Part shown: positions 52,549 to 60,666 of the stretch, piece after piece
Layout of the letters: every line of letters begins with the position of its first letter
How positions within the stretch are numbered: the first letter of the stretch is position 1
NCBI GenBank assembly: GCA_002382085.1
Contig: DFZK01000010.1
Coordinates: 209,096 to 273,095, forward strand
Source: Sulfurospirillum sp. UBA4058
Lineage (GTDB): Bacteria; Campylobacterota; Campylobacteria; Campylobacterales; Sulfurospirillaceae
Length of the DNA: 64,000 nucleotides
Direction of reading: 5' to 3'
The notes under the pieces: model-generated
Seen by the model: only the letters and a program-made list of their open reading frames with translations
Database searches by the model: none
Told to the model about the DNA's origin: nothing
Program-made: the position numbers and the translations under genes

Positions 52549-52577
52549 TTGACAAAATAATAAACTTGCAATATACT
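52549..52577 (+). promoter_or_regulatory. Sigma-70 promoter of the MarR/acetyltransferase operon
   Basis: TTGACA (52549-52554), exactly 17 bases, TATACT (52572-52577). The best consensus promoter in the window; start of marR-type gene is 31 bases on. Confidence 0.8.
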
Positions 52578-52600
52578 TGCTAAATCAAATAACTAGCAAG
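52576..52600. promoter_or_regulatory. Candidate MarR operator overlapping the -10
   Basis: CTTGCTA-N11-TAGCAAG, 7-bp perfect arms, beginning on the last two bases of the -10; an extra ACTTGC (52564-52569) lies in the spacer. Site and neighbour suggest autorepression. Confidence 0.6.
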
Positions 52601-52608
52601 GAAATAGC

Positions 52609-53022
52609 ATGAACACGAAATTTGAGCTGATTCTAGGACTCTCCTCAGCGTCCACCAAAATCTTTAAAACGATGGATCGTTGTTTGAGCGTCCACGGCAT
52701 CTCTTTTTCCGAATACTTGGTCATGCATGAGTTATCAAAAATGACCAACCAATCGATGCGAAGAATCGACTTAGCGGAAAAAACGGGAATGAGCGCTTCG
52801 GGAATTACCAGACTACTCAATCCCATGGAGAAGCTCAATCTCGTAGAAAAAGAGCAAAATGCGCGCGATGCCAGAGTCAGCCTTGTGAAACTAACCGATG
52901 CCGGCAATGAACTTTTCACCTATGCCACACAAAGTGTCTTGCAAACAGCCGATCTTTTTTTAGAACCGCTCGATGAGCAAAATTTAGCGCTGCTTTTAAA
53001 TGCGCTCACGAAAATACGATAA
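52609..53022 (+). CDS. MarR-family transcriptional regulator
   Basis: 137 residues, one winged helix: recognition region SMRRIDLAEKTGMSASGITR (about 46-65) and wing LVEKEQNARDARVSLVKLTD (about 82-101). Likely represses itself and the acetyltransferase through the dyad over its -10; the ligand is unknown. AAGGAAA ribosome site. Confidence 0.92.
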   Translation: MNTKFELILGLSSASTKIFKTMDRCLSVHGISFSEYLVMHELSKMTNQSMRRIDLAEKTGMSASGITRLLNPMEKLNLVEKEQNARDARVSLVKLTDAGNELFTYATQSVLQTADLFLEPLDEQNLALLLNALTKIR

Positions 53023-53031
53023 GGAATCATT

Positions 53032-53715
53032 ATGCCATTACTGGATAGTCACAAAAAATACCCGATGCACATGCCCGATGGAACCTGCATCAAACACGTT
53101 GTCCATCTAAAATCAGTGATCGATCATCCGCGTATCAGTGTGGGTGAATTTACCTATTATCACCATTTTGAACTGTTGGAAGATTACGCGTCTTTTCTAG
53201 CACCCTACCTTTTCCCGTTAAGTTTAGATCATCTTATCATCGGTAAATTTGTACAAATTGCGCACGGCGTACGCTTCATCACGAGCTCTGCCAATCATTC
53301 AATGAATGGATTTTCAACCTATCCGTTTGCCAATTTTATGATGAGCTCACAGACAACCAGCGAAGATATTGTTGCGATGTTTGAAGCGGCTCAAAACAAA
53401 GGCGATACGATCGTTGGAAATGATGTGTGGATCGGCATGGACGCAACCATTATGCCAGGCGTGCGCATCGGTGATGGTGCTATCATCGCTGCGAAATCTG
53501 TTGTAACCCATGATGTCCCACCTTATACCATCGTTGGCGGCAATCCTTCCCGTGTGATCAAACAACGCTTCGATGCTAATGTCATTCAGGCGTTAGAGCG
53601 TATTCAATGGTGGAATTGGTCGATTGAAATCATCGAAGCACACAAAGATGTCATCGCAGGCAACGATCTTGAAGCGTTGTTAGCATTAAACAAAAAGGTC
53701 GCACTACAACACTAA
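53032..53715 (+). CDS. Xenobiotic-type acetyltransferase (left-handed beta-helix, CatB/Vat-like)
   Basis: 227 residues. Hexapeptide repeats (ISVGEF, IIGKF, VGNDVWIGMDATIMPGVRIG, GAIIAAKSVV) form the beta-helix; His in SSANHSMNG (about 86) matches the catalytic His of the group. The family includes chloramphenicol and streptogramin acetyltransferases but also sugar and housekeeping enzymes, so resistance cannot be claimed. Nine bases after the MarR gene. Confidence 0.85.
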   Translation: MPLLDSHKKYPMHMPDGTCIKHVVHLKSVIDHPRISVGEFTYYHHFELLEDYASFLAPYLFPLSLDHLIIGKFVQIAHGVRFITSSANHSMNGFSTYPFANFMMSSQTTSEDIVAMFEAAQNKGDTIVGNDVWIGMDATIMPGVRIGDGAIIAAKSVVTHDVPPYTIVGGNPSRVIKQRFDANVIQALERIQWWNWSIEIIEAHKDVIAGNDLEALLALNKKVALQH

Positions 53716-53722
53716 AAACATT

Positions 53723-53732
53723 TTACATGTAA
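53723..53732. repeat. TTACATGTAA copy 3' of the acetyltransferase
   Basis: Single copy adjoining the hairpin at 53732-53759, eight bases past the stop. Confidence 0.8.
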
Positions 53733-53759
53733 AGGATTTGGCTACTTCACCAAATCCTT
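53732..53759. terminator. Bidirectional hairpin between acetyltransferase and msrA
   Basis: AAGGATTTG and CAAATCCTT, 9-bp stem, 10-nt loop. The right arm lies within the last codons of msrA. T-rich sequence follows on the minus strand. Confidence 0.65.
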
Positions 53760-54338
53760 ATATTCATGTTTGAAATGCTCAACTTTTGGGGAGACAACAA
53801 ACATGCAATAACCTTGATTGGGGTTGTTTTTAAAGTAATTTTGATGGTACGCTTCGGCTTTGTAAAAGACTTCTAAGGATTTGATCTCCGTTACGATCGG
53901 CTTGGTAAATTTACTAGCAAACGTCTTCATAGACGCCTCGGCTTGCGCTTTTTGCGTTTCATTGTGGTAAAAAATGACCGAACGGTATTGGGTTCCCACA
54001 TCGTTACCTTGACGATTCAATGTGGTGGGATCGTGAATGAGCCAGAAGATTTTCAAAAGTGCTTCATACGAAATAATCTTAGGATCAAAGGTAATTTGTA
54101 CTACCTCCGCATGTCCTGTAGTGCCGCTACACACCTGTTCATACGTAGGGTTAGGCGTTTGCCCTCCCGCATAGCCGCTGATCACGTCTATTACACCCCT
54201 CGTCTCCTCAAACACGGCTTCTAAGCACCAAAAACACCCGCCGCCGAATGTCGCTTTTTCATAAACCACGCTGTTCTCCTGTGCATAAAGGATGTGAAAC
54301 ATGCCCACAATCAAGGCTACGACTCGGAACAATCTCAT
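53742..54338 (-). CDS. msrA: Peptide methionine sulfoxide reductase MsrA, exported
   Basis: Repairs S-methionine sulfoxide. 198 residues; signal peptide about 1-20, then the active site GGGCFWCLEAVF (catalytic C35), conserved SGYAGG and HAEVVQITFDP. Periplasmic location is inferred from the signal. Single gene with promoter at 54361-54366. Confidence 0.94.
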   Translation of the reverse strand: MRLFRVVALIVGMFHILYAQENSVVYEKATFGGGCFWCLEAVFEETRGVIDVISGYAGGQTPNPTYEQVCSGTTGHAEVVQITFDPKIISYEALLKIFWLIHDPTTLNRQGNDVGTQYRSVIFYHNETQKAQAEASMKTFASKFTKPIVTEIKSLEVFYKAEAYHQNYFKNNPNQGYCMFVVSPKVEHFKHEYKDLVK

Positions 54339-54360
54339 GATTCGCCCCTTTTTGGTACGA

Positions 54361-54366
54361 TTATAA
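54361..54366 (-). promoter_or_regulatory. -10 element for msrA
   Basis: Minus-strand TATAAT in GTGTTATAAT, 22 bases before the start. Confidence 0.5.
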
Positions 54367-54400
54367 CACGGTGCGCTGAAAACTTTCCTCTTACGACCGA

Positions 54401-54417
54401 CATAATCGATTTATGTT
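54401..54417. promoter_or_regulatory. 17-bp dyad touching the mla promoter
   Basis: ACATAA-TCGAT-TTATGT, perfect arms, ending on the base before the -10 at 54418. Candidate operator. Confidence 0.45.
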
Positions 54418-54423
54418 ATAATA
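54418..54423 (+). promoter_or_regulatory. -10 element for the mla operon
   Basis: TATAAT, 19 bases before the mlaE start; the leader is short but includes AGAGGT. Confidence 0.55.
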
Positions 54424-54442
54424 CTTCAAAAAAAGAGGTCGT

Positions 54443-55576
54443 ATGAAACAAAAACCCTCTTTGCGCCTTGATATCCAAGAACAAACCGCTCTTGTGCTCT
54501 TGCAAGGCTCTTGGGTTAAAGAGCGTATAGCCGCTTTATGCAAAACCGATATACCGATCGCACCGTCCCGAACGATTCAATCGTACACGTTTGACTTTTC
54601 CTCTATTGCCGATTTTGATACGCACGGTATTATGCTGATTTTGCACTTCGCCAAAACATTGGAAAAACGCGGTCAAACCGTCGTTTTTCAAGGTGAAAGC
54701 CCTTCCATGCAACAACTCCTACACATTTGCGATACCCATTATCCCGTAGAAGAGATTGAAGAAAAAAAAGGCATTTTTGTCCTCGATTCTCTTGAAAACG
54801 TAGGGCGACAAAGCGTCGAAGGATACCGTACGCTTGCTTCCTTTTTTTCATTTACGGGAGAGCTTACGCATGCATGTGTCGCCGCCGTTCTCAAACCGCT
54901 TTCTATCCGATGGAAAGCCACGCTCTATCACATTGAACAAAGCGGAGCAGGAGCCATTCCGATCATTTTACTGACTTCGTTTCTGATCGGTATCGTCATT
55001 GCCTACCAAGGCGCAACCCAACTTGAAAAATTCGGAGCCAATATTTTTATCGTCGAGATGGTGACGATCTCTTCCGTACGCGAATTGGCACCCTTGCTCA
55101 CCGCCATCGTCGTGGCGGGACGAAGCGCATCATCTTACAGCGCGCAAATCGGCGTTATGAAAATTACCGACGAAGTCGACGCAATGCGTTCGATGGGTTT
55201 TTCACCGTGGGATTTTTTGGTATTACCTCGATTATTCGCACTGATCGTTTCGCTTCCTCTACTGGTTTTTTTTGCCGACATCGTTTCGGTTTTCGGCGGT
55301 ATGGTCATCGCTTCGACCAAGCTTGACGTGAGTTTTGTCGAATTTATCGACCGCATTAAACAAACCGTCGCACTCAAGCACCTCGTGATCGGATTTATCA
55401 AAGCACCTATTTTTGGGGCGATCATCGCGACGATCGGATGTTTTCGCGGATTTCAAATCGATAGTAGTACCGAAAGCGTCGGCAAATACACGACGATTAG
55501 CGTCGTTAACGCTATTTTTTGGGTTATCGCCGTCGATGCGTTGATTTCGGTTTTACTGACGGAGATGGGATTGTGA
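54443..55576 (+). CDS. mlaE: MlaE-family lipid ABC transporter permease with N-terminal STAS-like domain
   Basis: 377 residues. The first ~115 residues resemble a STAS domain (DFSSIADFDTHGIMLILHFA at about 50-69), which in E. coli is the separate protein MlaB; here it is fused. Then five to six helices with GAGAIPIILLTSFLIGIVIA and REL-PLLTAIVVAGRSASSYSAQ, the permease core. Probably moves phospholipids between membranes; C. jejuni IamB belongs to the same family. Confidence 0.88.
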   Translation: MKQKPSLRLDIQEQTALVLLQGSWVKERIAALCKTDIPIAPSRTIQSYTFDFSSIADFDTHGIMLILHFAKTLEKRGQTVVFQGESPSMQQLLHICDTHYPVEEIEEKKGIFVLDSLENVGRQSVEGYRTLASFFSFTGELTHACVAAVLKPLSIRWKATLYHIEQSGAGAIPIILLTSFLIGIVIAYQGATQLEKFGANIFIVEMVTISSVRELAPLLTAIVVAGRSASSYSAQIGVMKITDEVDAMRSMGFSPWDFLVLPRLFALIVSLPLLVFFADIVSVFGGMVIASTKLDVSFVEFIDRIKQTVALKHLVIGFIKAPIFGAIIATIGCFRGFQIDSSTESVGKYTTISVVNAIFWVIAVDALISVLLTEMGL

Positions 55577-56307
55577 AAGAGCGCATCGTCGTCGAAGCCA
55601 AAGATATTATTACCCGTTTTGGAGAACACACGATCCATAACGGCGTGAGTTTTAAAATCCAACAAGGCGAAATCTTCGGACTTTTAGGCGGTAGCGGTAG
55701 CGGTAAAACGACGTTACTTCGTGAGATGATCATGCTCCAAAAAATCCAAGGCGGACAGATGAAAGTTCTAGGCGTCGACGTCTCTCAAGCCTCACACGCA
55801 CAAGCACAAAAACTGATGCGTCAATGGGGTATTTTGTTTCAATTCGGCGCACTGTTTACTTCGCTAACCGTGTTAGAAAATGTTATGATAGCAATGCGCG
55901 AATATACGAATCTTCCGGATTGGATTATTCAAGAATCCGCGCATATGAAGCTTTCTATGGTAGGACTTCCGACAAAAGTCGCTACGATGTTTCCCTCCGA
56001 ACTCAGCGGTGGTATGAAAAAAAGAGCGGGCTTGGCACGCGCATTAGCCTTAGACCCAAAACTGCTATTTTTGGATGAACCGACGTCGGGTTTAGACCCT
56101 AAAAGTGCGCGTGCGTTTGACGAACTCATCGCGACCTTGCGAAAAACGCTTGGTATCAGCGTCGTCATGGTCACGCACGATAAAGATACGATTGAAAACG
56201 TCTTAGATCGTTTTATTATTTTGGGCAATCAAAAAGTACGGTTCGAAGGCTCAATGGAAGCATTGCGTCAAACAACCGACGAAGAGCTCAAAAATTTTTT
56301 AAATTGA
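55573..56307 (+). CDS. mlaF: MlaF-family lipid transport ATPase
   Basis: 244 residues. Walker A LLGGSGSGKTT (about 37-47), signature LSGGMKKRAGLARAL (typical of MlaF), Walker B LLFLDEPTSGLDP and His switch MVTHDK. Start GTG 55573 overlaps the mlaE stop as GTGA, with GGAG upstream; a longer in-frame reading from 55519 lies inside mlaE. Confidence 0.92.
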   Translation: MKERIVVEAKDIITRFGEHTIHNGVSFKIQQGEIFGLLGGSGSGKTTLLREMIMLQKIQGGQMKVLGVDVSQASHAQAQKLMRQWGILFQFGALFTSLTVLENVMIAMREYTNLPDWIIQESAHMKLSMVGLPTKVATMFPSELSGGMKKRAGLARALALDPKLLFLDEPTSGLDPKSARAFDELIATLRKTLGISVVMVTHDKDTIENVLDRFIILGNQKVRFEGSMEALRQTTDEELKNFLN

Positions 56308-56314
56308 GGGGAAA

Positions 56315-57256
56315 ATGGAAAATCGCTTAAGTTATATCTTGGTAGGTCTCTTTCTGTTTGTCTTGCTGATCGGCGGAGTCGTTTCTATTTTATGGTTGGG
56401 CAACTATTCGGAAAAAGGTAACTTTAAATTTTACAAGATCTCGACGAAAGAGTCGGTTTCGGGGCTTAACGACAAAGCACCCGTCAAATTTAAAGGCGTT
56501 CAAGTCGGAGAAGTACGCGGCATCGCGATTAACCATAAAAATGCCGAAGAAGTTTTGGTCACGATTCGTATTCAAGAAGACGTTCCCGTCAAAGAAAACA
56601 CCTACGCACTCATCGAAGCACAAGGCATTACGGGCTTAAGCTACATTCAACTCCAAGGCGGCACGAACGATGCCAAAGAGCTGAAAACAAACTCCAATCC
56701 GGAAGAATACGCACTCATTCCTTCGTATCCGTCCACCTTTTCAAGGCTCGATAAAACCGTGACGTCTTTGAGTGAAAAAGCCGAGGTTATTTTTAGCCGT
56801 ATCGAGCAGATTATGAACGATAAAAATATTAAAAATATTGAAGCTATTATTGAGAATAGTGCTAAAATCACCGAGTCAACCAGTAAAACGTTAGCCAATC
56901 TTGAAGCGCATAACAAAGAGATCAATCGCCTTTTAGCAGAATCCGTCGCAGCGGTTCAGGGAATTAAAGAGATGTCTTATTCGTTAACCCGTGCGGTCGA
57001 TACGACGGGCGTCGAGACGATGAAAGGCATTAAAGACGCCTCCGTAAGCGTCAAAAACGTGATGAGCGGATTGCATCAAAAAATCGATTCGGGAGCTTTC
57101 GACGTTAAGGAGACCTTAATGCCCTTACAAAGTACCCTCTACGATTTAGAAGTCGTACTGACGGAAACAAAAGAGCTGATCGCAAACTTAAAAGACAGCC
57201 CGAGCGATCTTTTATTTAAAGCCGAGACCGTTGCTCCGGCACCTCACGAACGCTAA
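56315..57256 (+). CDS. mlaD: MlaD/MCE-domain substrate-binding protein
   Basis: 313 residues: one N-terminal helix (about 8-28), MCE domain (about 38-115, VSGLNDKAPVKFKGVQVGEV) and a long helical tail (about 150-300) that may bridge the periplasm. Anchored in the inner membrane, where MCE rings carry lipid. Confidence 0.92.
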   Translation: MENRLSYILVGLFLFVLLIGGVVSILWLGNYSEKGNFKFYKISTKESVSGLNDKAPVKFKGVQVGEVRGIAINHKNAEEVLVTIRIQEDVPVKENTYALIEAQGITGLSYIQLQGGTNDAKELKTNSNPEEYALIPSYPSTFSRLDKTVTSLSEKAEVIFSRIEQIMNDKNIKNIEAIIENSAKITESTSKTLANLEAHNKEINRLLAESVAAVQGIKEMSYSLTRAVDTTGVETMKGIKDASVSVKNVMSGLHQKIDSGAFDVKETLMPLQSTLYDLEVVLTETKELIANLKDSPSDLLFKAETVAPAPHER

Positions 57257-57271
57257 ACTAAAGGAGTTACG

Positions 57272-57871
57272 ATGAAAATATTTGGATTTTTGAGCTTAGT
57301 TTTCATTCTTTTAAGCGTAAGCGGTTGCAGCTTTAAAGAGACGAATCTTAAGCCTTATACCTATTCTTTGGAACCGATGGTTCACCTTACGCGCGCCAAT
57401 GCTCCCACCCGCGACGTTTTAAAAATTGCGCGTATCGATGCCCCAAGCGGACTTAACAGTCGAGCAATCCTTTACAAACAAGAAGGAGCGATGCTTCCGT
57501 ATAAATACGGCACATGGAGCGAAACGCCTCCTTTGAAACTTCAATACCTCATCGCCGAAGCCCTTCAAGACCAAAATCATTTTGAATCGGTTATTTCCGG
57601 CACGTCTATGGCGTCGAATAACTTAGTGCTTGAATCCGTCTTACAAAATTTCGAGGAGGTTTTTGACGCCAACGATAACTCCTATGTTTACGTCAATATT
57701 CGCTTCCGCCTCATCGATATTAAAAGCGGTAACGTACTCGGTACGACGCGTATCGCTTCGAAAAAAACCGTGACGAAACAAAACGGAGCCGAAGGAACGG
57801 TCGAAGCCTTTAATCTTGCTTCCAAAGAGGTGATCGAACAGCTTGCCGCATGGATCAATACGGTACGGTAA
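57272..57871 (+). CDS. ABC-type transport auxiliary lipoprotein (PqiC/MlaC-like role)
   Basis: 199 residues with lipobox VSGC (Cys about 19). The mature part matches the ABC_trans_aux style: YSLEP near the N-terminus, RIDAPSGLNSRAILYK, WSETPPLKLQYLIAEAL. Probably the outer-membrane-side partner of the Mla complex, since no MlaC or MlaA gene is present here. Confidence 0.8.
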   Translation: MKIFGFLSLVFILLSVSGCSFKETNLKPYTYSLEPMVHLTRANAPTRDVLKIARIDAPSGLNSRAILYKQEGAMLPYKYGTWSETPPLKLQYLIAEALQDQNHFESVISGTSMASNNLVLESVLQNFEEVFDANDNSYVYVNIRFRLIDIKSGNVLGTTRIASKKTVTKQNGAEGTVEAFNLASKEVIEQLAAWINTVR

Positions 57872-57875
57872 CACG

Positions 57876-58121
57876 ATGAAGCGTTTTTGGTATCTTCTCT
57901 TTTTGAGCGCATCGTTAGTAATTGCTAAAGCCGATTTTAGCGAGATGAGTACCGAAGAATTGATTGCCCTGATCGGCTATATCGATGGAGAAAAAGAGGA
58001 ACGTTTTTACCGCGAGCTTGAAAAGCGCGTTTCACAAATGGACGAAGCCCAAAAAACACTTTACGAAAACGACCAATCTCAAAGGCGCAAAGATGCCCAA
58101 AGCCAAACTCCTACTCCTTGA
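57876..58121 (+). CDS. DUF1104-type small exported protein
   Basis: 81 residues: signal peptide about 1-18, then a helical MSTEELIALIG...RELEKRV region as in DUF1104 proteins of Campylobacter and Helicobacter. Function unknown. Four bases after the lipoprotein and overlapping the regulator by 29 bases, so all are one transcript. Start ATG 57876 chosen because it begins a proper signal peptide. Confidence 0.72.
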   Translation: MKRFWYLLFLSASLVIAKADFSEMSTEELIALIGYIDGEKEERFYRELEKRVSQMDEAQKTLYENDQSQRRKDAQSQTPTP

Positions 58122-58767
58122 AGACGATACCAATCTTAGCGAGACCGTATGCGAATTTTTAGTCTCGAAAGACTACGACGTCATACCGGTGTACGACGGT
58201 AAAGAAGCGGAAATTGCGGTTTACGAAACCCGCTTTGATCTTTTATTGCTCGACGTCAACGTGCCTTTATTGAGCGGCTTTAAGCTGCTTTCTCAGCTTC
58301 GCGCGGAAGGCAAAACGACACCGGCTATTTTTCTTACGTCGCTCAATGCGATCGAAGACGTCGAAGAGGGATACGAGAGCGGTTGCGACGACTATCTGCG
58401 CAAGCCTTTTGCACTTAAAGAGCTTTTATTTCGCATCGAAACCTTGTTAAAACGCGAGTTTTTTCACACGCCTCAAGCACGTCTACGCATCGATGAACAT
58501 GTCGAATACGATACCGCGACGCACCAACTTTATATCGATCAAAAAATCGTGCAACTGCAAAACAAAGAAGCGAAGCTACTCAAACTTTTTTTGCAAAAAA
58601 AGAACGAAATTATTAGCCATGAAACGTTAATGGAACATTTATGGGATTTTGAGGAAAGCGGTAGTGACGAAACCCTTCGCACCTACATTAAAAACTTACG
58701 TAAAATCATAGGGAAAGAGCGCATTGTTAGTCTTAAAAAGCTGGGATACAAATTTACGCTCGCGTGA
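58093..58767 (+). CDS. OmpR-family response regulator
   Basis: 224 residues: receiver with D54 (LLLLDVNVPLLSG) and Lys in DDYLRKPFA, output winged helix about 130-222 (IISHETLMEHLWD, TLRTYIKNLRKIIG). An upstream in-frame ATG at 57985 only reads DUF1104 in another frame. Partner of the following kinase, and the best local candidate for the 11-bp-spaced repeats at 60242 and 63243. Confidence 0.92.
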   Translation: MPKAKLLLLEDDTNLSETVCEFLVSKDYDVIPVYDGKEAEIAVYETRFDLLLLDVNVPLLSGFKLLSQLRAEGKTTPAIFLTSLNAIEDVEEGYESGCDDYLRKPFALKELLFRIETLLKREFFHTPQARLRIDEHVEYDTATHQLYIDQKIVQLQNKEAKLLKLFLQKKNEIISHETLMEHLWDFEESGSDETLRTYIKNLRKIIGKERIVSLKKLGYKFTLA

Positions 58768-59917
58768 GAAAAAGACGCTTTGGTCGTTTCTTTTTCTCTA
58801 TGCCTGTTTAGTGCTCATTAGCCTTTTTTTTGTTGCATTTTTATACTACGACCTTCAACGAGAGCTTTTTTTACAACATCAAAAAGAAGCCCTTTCCAAC
58901 CTGACGAATGAACAAATTACGCGTTTAAAAACCTTACATGTAAACTTTGATAAAGAGCGTTTTTACCCCAGAGACGAACGATTTAACTCTGCCATCTACG
59001 ACAGTGCTTTGCATGAAATTTTTTCGACGCTCAACTCTAAAAACGTCAATCTTTACGACGATATTTATATTAAAGACCATAAAATCTACTATATCAAAGA
59101 GTTAGAATCGTACTATCTCGGCGCACGTTACATCGCTTTGGAAGTACCCGAACCCGCGCATTGGGATAAAAAAATTTATCGTACGCTTTTTCTTTACGGC
59201 GGCATTATTTTTGCCCTGACGGTCTTAATCGGTTATTTTTTATTAAAACTGTTGTTACGACCGATGAGAGACGCTATTACGCTCTTAGATCGTTTCATCA
59301 AAGATACGACGCACGAACTCAACACGCCGGTTAATACGATTCTTTCCAATATCGAGATGATCGATCCGACACAGCTCGATCCGGCACTTTTGAAAAAAAT
59401 TAACCGCATTACGATCGCATCCAAAACCATTTCCAATTTATACGACGATTTAACGTATTTAATCCTTTCGCATCACTTATCTTCTCACGACGAAACCGTT
59501 GATCTTAAGCTATTACTTGAAGAGCGATTAGAATATTTCTCGTTGCTCTGCGAATCAAAAAAAATACGTGTTAGCAGTTGCCTTGAAGAAAACGTCGTTC
59601 TATCGATCGACCGTAAAAAAATCACGAAATTGCTCGACAATATCCTCTCCAATGCCGTTAAATACAATACCGTCGGCGGAAGTATTCATGTCGAGTTACA
59701 CGATGGATTGATCCAAATTAGCGATAGCGGACGCGGTATGGACGCATCGAAAACCAAACACGCATTCGAGCGTTACGTTCGATTCGATCGAAGCGTGGGC
59801 GGATTTGGAATCGGACTCAGTATCGTAGCCGCGATCGCTAAAGAGTACGGACTATTCGTCGATATCGAGTCCAAGCGCGACGAAGGAACGAAAGTGAGTC
59901 TTTCATGGAAAAAATAG
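58724..59917 (+). CDS. Sensor histidine kinase
   Basis: About 397 residues. Helices near 18-42 and 147-172 flank a ~100-residue extracytoplasmic domain. Phospho-His near 196 in DTTHELNTPVN, N-box LLDNILSNAVKYN, DSGRGM and GFGIGLSIVA. The start is uncertain: the only upstream start is TTG 58724, inside the regulator gene, with AAAGAG five bases before. TTACATGTAA at 58934 writes Leu-His-Val in the sensor region. Confidence 0.88.
   Translation: MLVLKSWDTNLRSREKKTLWSFLFLYACLVLISLFFVAFLYYDLQRELFLQHQKEALSNLTNEQITRLKTLHVNFDKERFYPRDERFNSAIYDSALHEIFSTLNSKNVNLYDDIYIKDHKIYYIKELESYYLGARYIALEVPEPAHWDKKIYRTLFLYGGIIFALTVLIGYFLLKLLLRPMRDAITLLDRFIKDTTHELNTPVNTILSNIEMIDPTQLDPALLKKINRITIASKTISNLYDDLTYLILSHHLSSHDETVDLKLLLEERLEYFSLLCESKKIRVSSCLEENVVLSIDRKKITKLLDNILSNAVKYNTVGGSIHVELHDGLIQISDSGRGMDASKTKHAFERYVRFDRSVGGFGIGLSIVAAIAKEYGLFVDIESKRDEGTKVSLSWKK
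58934..58943. repeat. TTACATGTAA copy inside the histidine kinase gene
   Basis: Exact copy; Leu-His-Val-Asn in frame. Confidence 0.8.
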
Positions 59918-60240
59918 TCGGATTTTTACTGATATGCATCGTGTGTGTTTCTGCCAGAGAAAGCACGTATGAGCGTCATTGCGTGCCTTGCCATAAAGAA
60001 CTACCGGTCAAAATCGACAAGTTTTTTTACCGCTATGTATTAAAATACAGTAGCGAAACCGAAGTCAAACACGCGATGATGCACTATCTCAAAAATCCGA
60101 CAAAAGAGTCTTCGATTATCTCCGACGGCTTAATCAACCGTTTCGGCGTCAAGAAGAAAACGATGCTAAGCGACGATGCACTAAGTGAAGCGTTAGATAC
60201 CTATTGGGAAACGTATAAAGTTTTTAATAAATTGAAATAG
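59905..60240 (+). CDS. Small cytochrome-c-like protein with one CxxCH
   Basis: 111 residues: signal peptide about 1-17, haem motif CVPCH (C26-H30), then a Lys-rich helical body. Several Met (MMHYLKN at about 56) could give the sixth ligand. Overlaps the kinase gene by 13 bases, so it belongs to the two-component transcript. Might serve as a haem-based input to the kinase, which is speculation. Confidence 0.78.
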   Translation: MEKIVGFLLICIVCVSARESTYERHCVPCHKELPVKIDKFFYRYVLKYSSETEVKHAMMHYLKNPTKESSIISDGLINRFGVKKKTMLSDDALSEALDTYWETYKVFNKLK

Positions 60241-60241
60241 T

Positions 60242-60284
60242 AACACTTTTGTTTCACTATAAATTCACTTTTTTTGTATATAAT
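60242..60284 (+). promoter_or_regulatory. Promoter with three TWWCAC direct repeats, 11-bp period
   Basis: TAACAC, TTTCAC and ATTCAC have their CAC at 60244, 60255 and 60266. Ten bases later comes TATAAT (60279-60284), 29 bases before the cytochrome start. No -35 is seen, so the repeats occupy its place, as in PhoB-type activated promoters. Confidence 0.6.
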
Positions 60285-60312
60285 AACGTTAATTATTTAA
60301 TAAGGAGTCACT

Positions 60313-60609
60313 ATGAAAAAAGTCTTAGTCTTGGCGAGCATTTTAGCCGCTACTTCAATTTTTGCGGCTGATGGCGCAACACTTTACAAAACCTGTGCTA
60401 CATGTCACGGTGCAAAAGCGGAAAAAGCCGCTTTGAACAAATCTCAAATTATTGCGGGCTGGAGTGCCGATAAAATTGCAGCCGCTCTTAACGGCTATAA
60501 AGCCGGTACTTACGGCGGTCCGTTGAAAGCAACCATGGTAGGACAAGTTAAAAATCTTGATGCCGATGCGATCACTGCGTTATCCAAATATATCGAAGGT
60601 CTTAAATAA
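60313..60609 (+). CDS. Monohaem cytochrome c (class I, c553-like)
   Basis: 98 residues: signal peptide 1-18, haem motif CATCHG (C28-H32) and distal Met in KATMVGQ (about 78). A soluble periplasmic electron carrier; it could feed or drain the bd-type pair downstream. AAGGAG ribosome site. Followed by a palindrome copy and a strong hairpin. Confidence 0.94.
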   Translation: MKKVLVLASILAATSIFAADGATLYKTCATCHGAKAEKAALNKSQIIAGWSADKIAAALNGYKAGTYGGPLKATMVGQVKNLDADAITALSKYIEGLK

Positions 60610-60612
60610 GCG

Positions 60613-60622
60613 TTACATGTAA
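60613..60622. repeat. TTACATGTAA copy 3' of the cytochrome c gene
   Basis: Single copy four bases past the stop, before the terminator. Confidence 0.8.
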
Positions 60623-60628
60623 AGCATA

Positions 60629-60659
60629 GATGTGCCGATTGAGTTTGAATCGGCACATC
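60629..60659. terminator. Bidirectional hairpin between cytochrome c and the oxidase pair
   Basis: GATGTGCCGATT and AATCGGCACATC, perfect 12-bp stem, 7-nt loop, between two convergent units; TTTT at 60665-60668. Confidence 0.8.
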
Positions 60660-60666
60660 GTGCGTT

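Noticed and set aside
53032..53715. Calling the acetyltransferase a chloramphenicol resistance gene
   Set aside because: The beta-helix acetyltransferase family is broad; sequence alone does not show the substrate.
57985..58092. Earlier start for the response regulator at 58093
   Set aside because: The extra 36 residues read the DUF1104 gene out of frame; receiver domains begin at MPKAKLLLLE.
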